From Galeopsis tetrahit (Eukaryota; Streptophyta; Magnoliopsida; Lamiales; Lamiaceae): a stretch of 64,000 nucleotides of DNA. The position numbers and the translations under genes were made by a program. Positions 1-10,239 of the stretch are shown here, piece after piece. The notes beneath the pieces were generated by a model that saw only the letters and a program-made list of their open reading frames with translations, was not told the DNA's origin and made no database searches. Every line of letters begins with the position of its first letter. The first letter of the stretch is position 1. The stretch is from NCBI GenBank assembly GCA_963675135.1, contig OY776122.1:83400472-83464471 (forward strand), written 5' to 3'.

Positions 1-7
1 TCTTTCG

Positions 8-1184
8 ATGGTTGCAAAGTCTCCAGCCCCTGAAAGCTCTTCAAAGGCCCCTGTTATTCCTTCCTCAGCGAAACCTGCCACTGGGTCCGTTGCTAAGCGC
101 ACCCGTTCCTCTACCGAGAAAACCATGGTCTCCGTCTTGCCTCCTGTCTCCGATGCCTCTAAGAAGAAGAAATCCAAAACCAAATCTTCCATGCCTAATG
201 TTGCTCCCGATGCTCCAGACGAAGTCAATGTTGACCATCTCTTGGCTTTTATAGGACGTTATACTCCGACTCCCGCTACCGAAGCCCTTAATGCTCTTTC
301 TCCAGAAGAGCGAATTGTGCACGCCGCCCACAATTTCACACAGGTCGGTTTTCAATATGGATATTGCTTTGAATGACTCATAGGAGAGAATATAGATACC
401 TTACTTCTTGATGTTGTTTCTTGTGTAGTTTGGTCTTCTGTTTTCCAACATGTCTGAAAGAGCCCTCCAGTCCCTCCAGCAGGTAGATGACCTCCAAAGT
501 CAGGTAGAGCTGGAGAAGGTGAAGAAGGAGATACTCGATGCAGAATTACGGGACGCTAATCAGAGGTGTAAAACACTCCGAGCGACACTCTCTGGGGAGA
601 TTTCTTCGTTGAAGGAAGAGTTCGGTAAACAGGTTAAACAGCTGGAGGTTACTCTTCCCCTGACTGGTATGAAATTATGCATAGAGTCCTTGTTTACCTC
701 TGCCATAGGTCAACAATTTCTAGGTACCTTGCATCAGGAGTGGTTGGAGGCCTTTCTTCAGAGCAGCAGTTTCCTAGGGGCCATGGGTGCATATATCCCT
801 CATTTCATAGATCATGGGTTTTCTAATGCTGTGGCTGAACATTCTGCCCCTGGTTTTAATGGTCAGTATACCCGTGCTCTTCGACTGGATGAGCTGGATA
901 CTCCCCCTAAGTTCCCCGGAGATGCGAAGGAAGATATCAATACTCCTTGGTGGTTGCCGGGGATGAGGAAGGCGATCTTGGAGCTGAAGGGTGCTGCTCG
1001 GAGTTTAGATGATTTGGCACCGGCGAAGGATATGACTTTTCCTGTTCACGTAGATAATCCAACTCCGGTGACTACTGTGGCAGCACACGCTCTGGTGGAG
1101 AAGGCAGAGGGGGGTGATTCTAGCGGGCAAGCTGAGGAGACAGGAGCAGGTTCTGAGGGGAAGGATACCATTCCCCTCTCTTGA
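8..1184 (+). CDS. Antisense accessory gene of the gypsy element, two exons (partial at 5' end)
   Basis: Two ORFs, 8-376 and 450-1184, are best read as one spliced gene. A good donor (CAG followed by GTCGGT) lies at 343 and an acceptor (TTGTGTAG) ends at 428. Removing this 86-nt intron keeps phase 0 and joins the residues HNFTQ directly to FGLLFSNMSERAL. The frame is open to the window's left edge, so the true start is probably upstream. The first exon is Ser/Pro/Lys-rich and basic. The second begins with a likely coiled coil (about 50 residues rich in E, K, L and Q), then a more globular segment, then an acidic Gly/Ser/Glu-rich tail ending at 1184. It lies opposite to the gypsy gag-pol and downstream of it, as accessory ORFs do in Tat elements such as Grande and Retand. 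The function of such proteins is unknown. Splicing is inferred from sites and phase only. Confidence 0.6.
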
Positions 1185-1597
1185 TAATTTCTCTGACAAC
1201 AATTCGATACTTTAAGACACTTTTTATTTTGCTAAGGCCTCTAAGGCCTCTTTTGGTATTTTCCGGAGACTCCACACTCCGGGGTTTTCTTGTGGAGGGC
1301 CTAGGCATGGTGCCTTAGGTCTTTGGATATTTCTGCTTTTCTTTTGATATCGTACCTGCACAATTACTGTTTGGCATGCATACATATATCTCTAATTCTG
1401 TTGATTAGATGTGTAACATAATATTCATCCTGCTTATGCATCTAGCATGTTTTCAGCATTTTATTAACACGTAAAGGCTCTAAAGCTCCTAGAGGAACCT
1501 TAATGAGGAGATAGGGTTGATATCCCTGTACTTACTTGGCGATTTTGGTAGGGCTTCTAGTCTCTCCCTTAGTACTAGGGTTTTTAAAGATTACATC
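1185..1597. other. Gypsy 3' noncoding region left of the copia insertion
   Basis: No ORF of note. Just after the accessory gene's stop is a doubled AAGGCCTCT motif (about 1232-1250), then a short inverted repeat, CCGGAG with CTCCGG around an 8-nt loop, near 1262-1281. These could fold in RNA from either strand. The sequence continues on the far side of the copia block at 20372. Confidence 0.5.
1593..1597. repeat. Left target-site duplication of the copia block (ACATC)
   Basis: ACATC sits immediately before the LTR start TGATGGG. The same five bases follow the last LTR end CCAACA at 20366. A five-base duplication is the normal product of Ty1/copia integrase. Confidence 0.9.
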
Positions 1598-3532
1598 TGA
1601 TGGGAATAAAATGAGCTATGTTTTGATTGAATACCAAAAACCCCCCTTAGACATGCCTAATTTAAATGAATATGTTCTAAGAAATGTTAGAACATATAGA
1701 TTATAGGCTAGATGAGAAGCTGAAATGTTAGGCAGCTCTTAGACAATTAGATGCACAATTTGAGGGGGAACCTATGCTTCAAGATAATCAAGATCAAGTC
1801 CCCTCAAGGCTCAAATTCTGGAACAATCTCTTAAGAGCAAGGACACCCTATGAAATCTAGGATACTCTTATCAGGAGAGTTGTCCAGAGAAGATGCTCGT
1901 ATGTAAAAGCAAGATTGTAAAGCTCAAAAGGACAAATCCAATGAAGATGCTCTGATCAGGAGAATTGTCCAGAGAAAGTACTCATAAAGCTCTGATCAGG
2001 AGAGTTGTCCAAAGAAGCTAACCATATGCAAGAACAAACCTACCTAGCTCAAAAAGACAAGACTACTCAAAGGTTTTGGTCAGGAGAGTTGTCCAGATAA
2101 GCCAACTCTAAAGTATAAAGTGCTCTGATACAAAACGACCAACCATGCTGATCAGAAGAGTTGTCTAGAGGAGTTGTCTCAGCTAAATTGACCAAGATCA
2201 AGTGCTCTGAAAGCCTGTGATCAACTATGCTGAAGAGATTGAGACAACCAGTCCCTAAAGGTGCTCAAAGAAATAAGCTAAGGTCTTACTCAAGAGAAAT
2301 AAAGGGAAAGAGCCAAGTCATCTGAAGAAGAGCAAGCCAACCATGCTGAAAAGCAAAACTGCTGATAGTGATAAGGAGAGTTGTCCAGATGATAAGGAAT
2401 GTTGTCCTATCATTGGATCAACCTTCAGAAGCCATGTCCAAGTCCTAACAAGAAGTCAAACATTGGGAAAAGTGCTGCAGAATGAAGACAAAATTGTTAC
2501 AGCCGTTTATTACCCAAATGAGGACATGTCACTATCAAGAATCTGTCTTCAAGTTTGAAGAACTCAAGGAAGACATTTATAGCAATTTGGGGCTGCCTCT
2601 CCAACGGGCAAATCCTCCTTTTTGTCTATAAATACAGAAGTGTGAAGATCATTTGAGGGTACCTCAACCCCAACAAGAATATCCAACTATCCTACAAGTT
2701 GACAAGTGCTCTCAAGCTTTCAAAGAGACTATCTTAGTCTTTATACACTTCTTCTAAGCTGAACACATTGTATATTCATACACAAGCTTAGAGAGATATC
2801 CTATCCTTATACATTGATCTTCATTGTAAAGGATATCTCATTAGTTGGAACCTTACTTCAACCCTTATACCTTTCAAGAGTGAAAGTGAGAAGGTTGTAG
2901 TAGTAGAAGTGGTAGGAGCTGACTGTTGAGAGAAGAACAGTTCAGTTCTGAGTTGAGAAGAGGGTACTAGGACTCTAGACATCCTAGGGATCAATTCACC
3001 AAGGAGTGGTGTTCTTGATCAAGTGCACCTTGGCACTATAAAACAAGTTAATTCCAAGAGTGAAGGAATTATCCTGTTAAATCAGGGAAAGTGGATGTAG
3101 GAGCTTGAGTCTCTGAACCACTATAAACTCTTGTGTTGATTTATTTTACAAGTACTTACATTCCTTCAACACTGCACACAAAACTGATCTTTCAAAGATA
3201 CATATTAAAAAAAACTGTGCAAAACTGATTTGGACAAGTTCCCTGAAGCTAAACTGGACTGTGTTGCATTGACTAAGTGATTTCAGAAATTAAAGGAGTC
3301 TAAACTTAAAGGGCCAACCACTATTCCGCACATATAACTCCCCTAGATAGTTGTTCAACTAAGTACTCAATAGTACTTAGTAGTCTGATTATCTTAGAAG
3401 AGTTAATCTTCTTCAGCAGAGTTGTCCAAGACAACCTTGCTGAACTCTGGTTTGATCATAGTCCAAGAAGAATTGCATACAAGTGTATTCCCCCCCCCCA
3501 TACACTTGTTATATACTCCTTCAGGACCAACA
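1598..3532 (+). repeat. 5' LTR of the copia element
   Basis: Begins TGATGGG and ends CCAACA (TG...CA). It is repeated at 15452-17386 with offset 13854. The 3' end is fixed by the primer site two bases downstream and by the target duplication at the far end of the block. A run of ten C lies at 3490-3499. I saw no difference from the second LTR in the stretches compared by eye. Confidence 0.93.
1871..2635 (+). promoter_or_regulatory. U3 promoter region with repeated AGAGTTGTCC boxes and TATA box
   Basis: Variants of TCAGGAGAGTTGTCCAGA occur at about 1871, 1955, 1995, 2080, 2152 and 2365, a spaced set rather than a tandem array, suggesting repeated protein-binding sites. A TATA box, CTATAAATAC, lies at 2626-2635, so transcription probably begins near 2660. 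Known Sirevirus LTRs also carry clustered repeated promoter motifs; this particular motif I cannot assign to a factor. The second LTR has the same set, with its TATA at 16480-16489. Confidence 0.6.
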
Positions 3533-3534
3533 AG

Positions 3535-3546
3535 TGGTATCAGAGC
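3535..3546 (+). other. Primer binding site (initiator tRNA-Met)
   Basis: TGGTATCAGAGC begins two bases after the LTR end. It is complementary to the 3' end of plant initiator tRNA-Met, the usual primer for Ty1/copia minus-strand DNA synthesis. Confidence 0.93.
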
Positions 3547-3673
3547 AGGGGTTCAAAGACCACTGCTTCTGAAAATCCATCTTGATTTTCAAAAACTCTC
3601 ATATTTGTGTGGTCACTGAACTGATCTTTACCTGAAATCCATCACTTGTTAACTAACTGATTATTTGTGAGAT

Positions 3674-6145
3674 ATGGCCAACAACAATGCTGTTCCTCCA
3701 CCTGCTGTTCAAGGATTAGACAATATGGCCACAAATCCAGTTAATCACATTTCTCATCACAAACTGCCCATGTTTTCTATAGACAATTATGATTTCTGGA
3801 AAATTAGAATGAGGGCTCATCTTGCATCTCTTCATACTGATATGCTTAGAGTAATCACAAGAGGACCTTTTATGTTTACTCAAACTAACCCCAGATTGAC
3901 AGATGAGCAAAGAGCAGATATAAGGGAACTGATTCCCAAAGATGAGGATGACTTCACTGCTGATGAAAAGAGGAAAGATAATTTGAATTATCTTGCCATG
4001 AACACCCTCTATCAAACAATTCCAGATGCAGTTATGGGAAGAGTCTACCACTGCACAACAGCCAAAGAAATTTGGGATACCCTTGCTGAAATGTGTGAGG
4101 GCACTGAAAAAATCAAGGAGAACAAGCTCCAAGTTGCTGTGCAGAAGTTTGAACAATTCTCAATGGAGTTTGATGAGTCCATTGACAAATTTGCTGGTAG
4201 ATTCACTGATGTGATGAATGAGATTAACTCTTTGGGCAAGGTCTACACCAAGAGAGAGGTTGGACTGAAAATTCTAAGGAGTCTCACTCAAAAGTGGGAT
4301 GTCTATGCTGTAATGATGCAGAATACCAAAGATCTCTCCACCATGCCCATGCAACAAATATTCTCAGAACTTAAAGCCTATGAGTTTGACCTCAATAGAA
4401 GAAAGCCTGTTGAGGAACCTTCAAATCCTACCAAGGGAGTGGCATTCAAAGCCAAAGTTGCTGAACCAGAAATGCAACCCACTCCCAGATCATCAAAGTC
4501 AGTCTCTAAGACTGAAATGAAGGAAGAACTAGCCTTGATGGCTAGAAGGTTTGACAAGCTCAACACAAGGTTTGGTAGATACAAGAAATTCTACCAAGAC
4601 AACAAATTCAGGAGAAGATACAATTCCCCTGAAGTTCAGGCTGAGGACAAAAAGCCTGAAGAGAAAAGATCAGAGGACAAGTCCTCTGATAGGAGAAGAT
4701 CCAGTAGAGCTGAACCTTCATCATCTAAGAGAAGAGATGAATCCAAGAAGGATGATGATGAAGATCTGTGCTATAACTGTAAAAAGAAAGGGCACTTCCA
4801 ATATGACTGCCCTGAATTGAGCTCTAAAGAAAGAAGAGAGAGACAAGCTAAAAGAGACAGAAAATTCACCAATAGAAAAGCCATGATGGCTGGTGAAGAA
4901 TCTGATAGTGCTGAAAGCTTCAACTCTTCTGATGGACTATTCTCCAACAGTGATGATGATGATGATGTTTGCAACATGGCTTTTGAGGATGATGAGGTAT
5001 CCTCTACTTCTAGTTCACCATCATTCATCTCACAAAACACTAGTGAGGTTAACCTGAAACTTTCCTTGGGAAAGTTGATGGAAGATTTCACTAGATTACA
5101 AGAATTTCATGATAATTGTGTGAAAGAAAATGAAAGATTGGCTATTGAACTTCCTAAAAACTCTGAGGTAGCTGTTGATGTCAAGTCTACTGAGTTATAT
5201 CAACAAGCCTTGAGAAAGCTTGAGGAAGCAAATCTCAGGATAGTTGACCAACAAAAGGAGATTGATGATCAACTTCTCTCTCAGAAGAGAAAAGAATTTG
5301 AACTTAAAATTCTAAATGCCAAATTTGAAAATCTCTCACATGAGTATGATATTCTTAAATCAAGTGAAGAGAGCCTGAAATTAAAGATGTCTGCTTTGAA
5401 CAAATCTTCTAGAGCAATAGAGGAAATTCAAAGTTATCAAAGACCTATGGCTCAAAGAAGTGGATTAGGTTTTGATCCATTTGAATCTTCACCTTGTCTT
5501 AGTGTTGCATCCACAAGTAACACTAAGAGAATTTTTGTTAAGTCAGTGGCACAACAAGCTGAAAATGAAGTAATTCAGCCACTGAACAAAGGAAAGGGCA
5601 AATTGAATGAAATGCCTACTCAAGTGTTTCAGGAGAATAGGCCAAAACCTAAGGAAATGGCCAAAGCTCCTGAACACAAGAGGAATATTGGTCAGCAGGG
5701 TAGACCCAATGGCAGGGCAACTCTCCTGAACAATGTTCAGAGGAATTATCCAAGGTATAATCAGCCTAGGCCAACTCATCTGAGAAGGCCTCAGCTGAAT
5801 AGACCTAAGGAAAATTATCCTCTAAGGCAGAATAAAATGAGAAAACCAAAACCCTTCATGCCAAAGGATAATGGTCATAAGAAAACCTTTCCTCAAAGAT
5901 TTCAACAAGCTGCACAAAGAACTCTTAAATTCAGAAGAGTGGACAACTCCTCTGAAATTTACAGAGTTAACACATTCACACATACTTTCCCAAAGGCATT
6001 TAAGGGAAGGACAGTGTATGTTGATGCACTAGGAAATCAACTTAGCCACCTTGAATCAATCAGGGTTATTAGGCAAGTTTGGGTTCCCAAAGGTACAGCT
6101 AACCTCTCAGGACCCAAAACTCAAAGGGTACCTAAACCTATCTAA
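3674..6145 (+). CDS. gag: Gag polyprotein of the copia element, copy 1
   Basis: 823 residues from ATG 3674 to TAA 6143-6145. Residues about 1-240 are the Ty1/copia-type capsid region (UBN2-like; FWKIRMRAHLAS near the start, EIWDTLAEMCEGTEKIKENK mid-domain). A CCHC zinc knuckle follows at C366, C369, H374 and C379, within CYNCKKKGHFQYDC, for RNA packaging. After it come an acidic Ser/Asp stretch, a probable coiled coil (about 460-580) and a basic Arg/Lys/Pro/Gln-rich C-terminus. At more than 800 residues it is long for a copia Gag, as in Sireviruses. The pol frame continues in the same register directly after the stop, so Pol must come from readthrough or another bypass. Intact. Confidence 0.93.
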   Translation: MANNNAVPPPAVQGLDNMATNPVNHISHHKLPMFSIDNYDFWKIRMRAHLASLHTDMLRVITRGPFMFTQTNPRLTDEQRADIRELIPKDEDDFTADEKRKDNLNYLAMNTLYQTIPDAVMGRVYHCTTAKEIWDTLAEMCEGTEKIKENKLQVAVQKFEQFSMEFDESIDKFAGRFTDVMNEINSLGKVYTKREVGLKILRSLTQKWDVYAVMMQNTKDLSTMPMQQIFSELKAYEFDLNRRKPVEEPSNPTKGVAFKAKVAEPEMQPTPRSSKSVSKTEMKEELALMARRFDKLNTRFGRYKKFYQDNKFRRRYNSPEVQAEDKKPEEKRSEDKSSDRRRSSRAEPSSSKRRDESKKDDDEDLCYNCKKKGHFQYDCPELSSKERRERQAKRDRKFTNRKAMMAGEESDSAESFNSSDGLFSNSDDDDDVCNMAFEDDEVSSTSSSPSFISQNTSEVNLKLSLGKLMEDFTRLQEFHDNCVKENERLAIELPKNSEVAVDVKSTELYQQALRKLEEANLRIVDQQKEIDDQLLSQKRKEFELKILNAKFENLSHEYDILKSSEESLKLKMSALNKSSRAIEEIQSYQRPMAQRSGLGFDPFESSPCLSVASTSNTKRIFVKSVAQQAENEVIQPLNKGKGKLNEMPTQVFQENRPKPKEMAKAPEHKRNIGQQGRPNGRATLLNNVQRNYPRYNQPRPTHLRRPQLNRPKENYPLRQNKMRKPKPFMPKDNGHKKTFPQRFQQAAQRTLKFRRVDNSSEIYRVNTFTHTFPKAFKGRTVYVDALGNQLSHLESIRVIRQVWVPKGTANLSGPKTQRVPKPI

Positions 6146-9100
6146 TTGCAGGTACCATTGGGCCACAAGAAGAGGAGCATGAACAAAAAGACAGCATGGT
6201 ACCTTGACAGTGGATGCTCAAGGCACATGACTGGAAACAAGGAACTCCTCTCTGATTTTATTGAAAAAGAAGGCCCAAATGTCACCTTTGGAGACAGCTC
6301 ACAAGCAACAACAAAAGGTTATGGTACTTTGATGATTGGTAACATCAAAGTAACCAATGTATCTTATGTAGCTGGTCTCAAATATAACCTCCTGAGTATC
6401 AGTCAATTCTGTGATAAAGATTTTAATGTTGAGTTCTCAAGTGGAAAGTGTCTAATTAAAGATAAAACTCAACAAACTCTATTGACTGGAACTAGGAAGG
6501 GAAATGTGTATTTTGCAGACTGGGACAAGTCTACTGATGCTGCATGTTTTATTGCTAAAAGTTCTAGTGAACAAAGCTGGTTATGGCACAAGAGGCTAAA
6601 TCACCTGAACTTCAAATCTATGAACAAACTTGCTATAAATGCATTAGTTAAAGGACTACCTAATGAGGTTTTCATTAAAGAACATGTGTGTAAGCCATGT
6701 CAAGAAGGAAAACAGATTAAAGCCTCATTTAAGGGAAAACCAGTCATCTCCACTGAAAGGGTACTTGAACTTCTACATATGGATCTGTTTGGACCAATTA
6801 CCCCTTCAAGCATAAATGGTAGAAAATACACATTAGTGGTAGTAGATGACTTCTCTAGGTTCACATGGGTAGTATTTCTCCTTAATAAGAAGGAAACACA
6901 AGTCAAACTACCTGAACTTCTCAAGAGACTGTCAAATGAGAAAAGCCTTAGCATTATCAAGATAAGATCTGATAAAGGCACTGAGTTCATTAATTCATAC
7001 ATCAATGAGTACTGCACATCAAATGGAATAGCTCATGAAACTTCAGCAGCTAGAACTCCCCAACAAAATGGAGTTGCAGAAAGAAGGAATAGAACTTTAA
7101 AAGAAGCTGCTAGAACTCTAATTGCTGACTCAAATTTACCTAAGAGGTTTTGGGCTGAAGCTATAAACATTGCATGCCATACTCAAAATAGATGTTTGAT
7201 CACTAAGGGGCAAGGCAAAACCCCCTATGAACTCTGGAAAGGGAGAATGCCTAAAGTGTCATATTTTCATATATTTGGCTGTAAATGTTTCATTCACAAT
7301 AATGGGAAAGAACAATTGAAAGCTTTTGATAGCAAAGCTGATGAGGGAGTATTTCTTGGATACTCTCAAATCAGTAGAGCTTTCAGAGTCTACAACAAGA
7401 AATCCCTTATAGTGGAAGAAACACCTCATGTTGTGTTTGATGAATCTATCTTTGAGATCAGGAATGATCATCTAGAACCTGAAGAAATCACACAGAGGAC
7501 AACCAGATTAAGCCTAAAAGACAAAGACACTGAATTCATAGAAGTTGTCCAATCCAATCTACCTGAACATACAATACTGGACAACCATTCTAAAGGCAAC
7601 CTTCCTGAAACAAATCCCACAGATGGAAATGGTGAACTGAATGAACCAATCCCAGTTCACATCCAGGTAACAACTACCAATGAAGAAGCAGTTCCTGCTG
7701 AGGTAGTTAATGGGTCAAATAATCAAGGGGGAACTCAAAATGTTGAAAATGCCAATGTCCCTGACATTGAGGACAACATCCCTGATTATGATCCTGAATT
7801 AGATCCTGCATTAAATTATCCTGAATTCTATGATCAAAATGACTCACCTTCAGTAGAGGACAACTCTACTGAAGAGACCAGAAAAAGAAGGACTTGGTTA
7901 TCTGACCATCCTACTGATCTAATACTTGGTGACCCAAGTATTGGAGTCAAAACAAGAAGATTCCATGGTGAAAGTGCTCTTTTCTGTTGTTTCTTGTCAG
8001 AACAAGAACCAAGTAATGTTGAGGAAGCACTTCAAGATGCCAATTGGATCACAGCCATGCAGGAAGAACTAAACCAATTCACCAGAAATGAAGTATGGGA
8101 GCTGGTGGATAGACCTTCACATCAAGATGTTATTGGAACAAAGTGGGTGTTCAAGAACAAAAAGAATGAAAATGATGTGATTGTCAGAAACAAAGCAAGA
8201 CTAGTGGCAAAAGGGTACTGCCAACATGAAGGCATTGACTATGATGAGACATTTGCACCTGTGGCAAGGCTAGAAGCAATAAGGCTCTTTCTAGCCTATG
8301 CAGCTCACAAGAGGTTCAAAGTATACCAAATGGATGTCAAGAGTGCCTTTCTGAATGGAGTCTTGAAAGAAGAAGTCTATGTGGAGCAACCACCAGGTTT
8401 TGAAGTTGGAAACCAAGTTTATAGGCTCAAGAAAGCTCTATATGGACTCAAACAAGCCCCTAGGACTTGGTATGATACACTGTCACAATTCCTCTTGGAT
8501 CATGGATTCACCAAGGGAACTGTGGACAGAACTCTCTTCAGAATCTCTGAAGGAGAAGACATCTTACTTGTCCAAATTTATGTGGATGACATAATTTTTG
8601 GATCCCCAAATGAGAAGCTGTGTGAGAAATTCTCCAAGCTCATGCAAAGAAAGTTTGAGATGTCAATGATGGGGTTGATGAACTTCTTTTTGGGTCTACA
8701 AGTCAAACAATCTGAAGAAGGAATCTTCATCAACCAAGCTAAGTACACCAGAGAAATGATCAAAAAGTTTGGGTGTACAACTAGCAAGCCAGTAAGGATC
8801 CCAATGAACACAAATTGGAAGATGGATCCTGATGAGAGTGGTATTCCAACCAACTCTACTGAGTATAGAGGAATCATTGGTTCACTCCTCTATCTCACTG
8901 CTAGCAGACCTGATATCACCTTTGCAGTAGGTGTTTGTGCAAGATTTCAAGCAAATCCTAAGAAAAGCCATCTTGAGGCTGCAAAGAGGATCTTAAGGTA
9001 CCTCAAAGGCACTGAGAATCTAGGCCTTTGGTACCCTGCTGATGACAATATTGAGCTAACTGGCTACTCAGATGCTGATTATGGAGGATGTAGGATTGAC

Positions 9101-9535
9101 AGAAAGTCCACTTCAGGGACTTGTCAATTCTTGGGCAACAAGCTTATTTCATGGTTCTCCAAAAAGCAGAACACAGTGGCCACTTCCACCACTGAAGCTG
9201 AATATGTTGCTGCTGGAAGTTGTTGTGCTCAAATCCTATGGTTAAGACAACAACTAAGAGACTACAAGGTCAACTCTACTGAAGTGCCAATATTTTGTGA
9301 CAACAATAGTGCCATTGCTATATCACAAAACCCTGTGTTGCACACAAGATGCAAGCATGTGGACATCAAGCACCACTTCATTAGAGACCATGTGGAAAAG
9401 AAGGATATCAAGCTAGTGAAAATTCACACAGACCATCAAAAAGCTGATATATTAACCAAGCCACTTGCAGAGGCAAGATTTCTGGAGCTATCAGCAGAGT
9501 TGGGATTACTTGATCCAGGGAAGTTGGACAAATAA
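6146..9535 (+). CDS. pol: Pol polyprotein of the copia element (protease, integrase, RT, RNase H)
   Basis: Open for 1129 residues directly after the gag TAA, in the same frame; there is no need for an own ATG. Domains in order: aspartic protease (DSGCSRHMTG, about residues 21-30); integrase zinc region (HKRLNHL near 147 and CKPCQ near 182); integrase core with D in HMDLFGP (about 212), D in SDKGTEF (about 275) and E in NGVAERRN (about 312); reverse transcriptase (DVKSAFLNG about 731, catalytic YVDD about 812); RNase H (SDADYGG about 975, TTEAEYVA about 1016). All key residues are present and no break is seen, so this copy is potentially functional. Integrase before RT is diagnostic of Ty1/copia. 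Confidence 0.95.
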   Translation: MQVPLGHKKRSMNKKTAWYLDSGCSRHMTGNKELLSDFIEKEGPNVTFGDSSQATTKGYGTLMIGNIKVTNVSYVAGLKYNLLSISQFCDKDFNVEFSSGKCLIKDKTQQTLLTGTRKGNVYFADWDKSTDAACFIAKSSSEQSWLWHKRLNHLNFKSMNKLAINALVKGLPNEVFIKEHVCKPCQEGKQIKASFKGKPVISTERVLELLHMDLFGPITPSSINGRKYTLVVVDDFSRFTWVVFLLNKKETQVKLPELLKRLSNEKSLSIIKIRSDKGTEFINSYINEYCTSNGIAHETSAARTPQQNGVAERRNRTLKEAARTLIADSNLPKRFWAEAINIACHTQNRCLITKGQGKTPYELWKGRMPKVSYFHIFGCKCFIHNNGKEQLKAFDSKADEGVFLGYSQISRAFRVYNKKSLIVEETPHVVFDESIFEIRNDHLEPEEITQRTTRLSLKDKDTEFIEVVQSNLPEHTILDNHSKGNLPETNPTDGNGELNEPIPVHIQVTTTNEEAVPAEVVNGSNNQGGTQNVENANVPDIEDNIPDYDPELDPALNYPEFYDQNDSPSVEDNSTEETRKRRTWLSDHPTDLILGDPSIGVKTRRFHGESALFCCFLSEQEPSNVEEALQDANWITAMQEELNQFTRNEVWELVDRPSHQDVIGTKWVFKNKKNENDVIVRNKARLVAKGYCQHEGIDYDETFAPVARLEAIRLFLAYAAHKRFKVYQMDVKSAFLNGVLKEEVYVEQPPGFEVGNQVYRLKKALYGLKQAPRTWYDTLSQFLLDHGFTKGTVDRTLFRISEGEDILLVQIYVDDIIFGSPNEKLCEKFSKLMQRKFEMSMMGLMNFFLGLQVKQSEEGIFINQAKYTREMIKKFGCTTSKPVRIPMNTNWKMDPDESGIPTNSTEYRGIIGSLLYLTASRPDITFAVGVCARFQANPKKSHLEAAKRILRYLKGTENLGLWYPADDNIELTGYSDADYGGCRIDRKSTSGTCQFLGNKLISWFSKKQNTVATSTTEAEYVAAGSCCAQILWLRQQLRDYKVNSTEVPIFCDNNSAIAISQNPVLHTRCKHVDIKHHFIRDHVEKKDIKLVKIHTDHQKADILTKPLAEARFLELSAELGLLDPGKLDK

Positions 9536-10239
9536 GTCCAAAGAAGCTCATTGATTAAGGGGGAAACAAAATCAAACTTCAGCAGACTAGGTCAAGTCTA
9601 CTGAAATTCAGAAACCTGACCTTACCTCTTCAGGACACTTGTCCATTAACTTTCAGGACCTTTGTCCATCTTTCTTCAGGACACTTGTCCATGTAGGGTC
9701 AGATAAGTTGTCCTAGCTATCAAACCAAATCTTGGTATGATAAGCACCTATTTTTGGTGATCAATACCTATTTCGAAATCTGTCCCTTTGAAATACAGTT
9801 TTCACCTTTTTGGGATTTAATTTGTCTCCCACCCAAAAGGTCACTTTCCATGCATTAAATGCCAAGATTTAACTCTTGTTTGCATTAAACTTTTTGGGAC
9901 ATGATCTATCTCGAAAAATCCCCAGCCTTAAACAAACATTTAAAACCTCCCACGTTTTGAATAAAACAGTTATTTCACTGTTACATTGGTTTTTGACCAT
10001 TGGATCAAAAATGGACAACTCCCCTGAAATTAATCCTAGCCGTCCATCTTGGATTTCCATTTTTGTTCACCTTTGAATTGTATCAAGACCTTACCAACTC
10101 ATTGACAAACATTCTTTTTAGAATATTCACAAGTCTTAAGATACCCACAAACACTTCTTCCCCAAGTATTCGAAACCCTAACTCAAAAAAAAATTCTTCA
10201 AACTCTCTCATTCTTCATCAAACTTTCTCTGCAATTTCA
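9536..10239 (+). other. Pol-ORF3 spacer with short repeated boxes
   Basis: Contains TCAGGACACTTGTCCAT at about 9629 and 9676 and a variant at 9652 (TCAGGACCTTTGTCCAT), then AGTTGTCC near 9710. The TTGTCC core is shared with the U3 boxes. The rest is AT-rich and could hold a leader or promoter for ORF3. The ORF3 frame is open from 10000, but the first ATG in it is 10240. Confidence 0.45.

Noticed and set aside
2343..2558. 71-codon ORF in the LTR U3 (also at 16197)
   Set aside because: It overlaps the promoter repeats upstream of the TATA box, so it would not be in the element's RNA at that end.
3422..3619. 65-codon ORF across the LTR end and primer site (also at 17276)
   Set aside because: It crosses noncoding replication signals and has no protein-like features.
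10000..10239. Upstream extension of ORF3 as coding
   Set aside because: The frame is open but has no ATG, begins at TTG, and reads as AT-rich leader. The first ATG is 10240.
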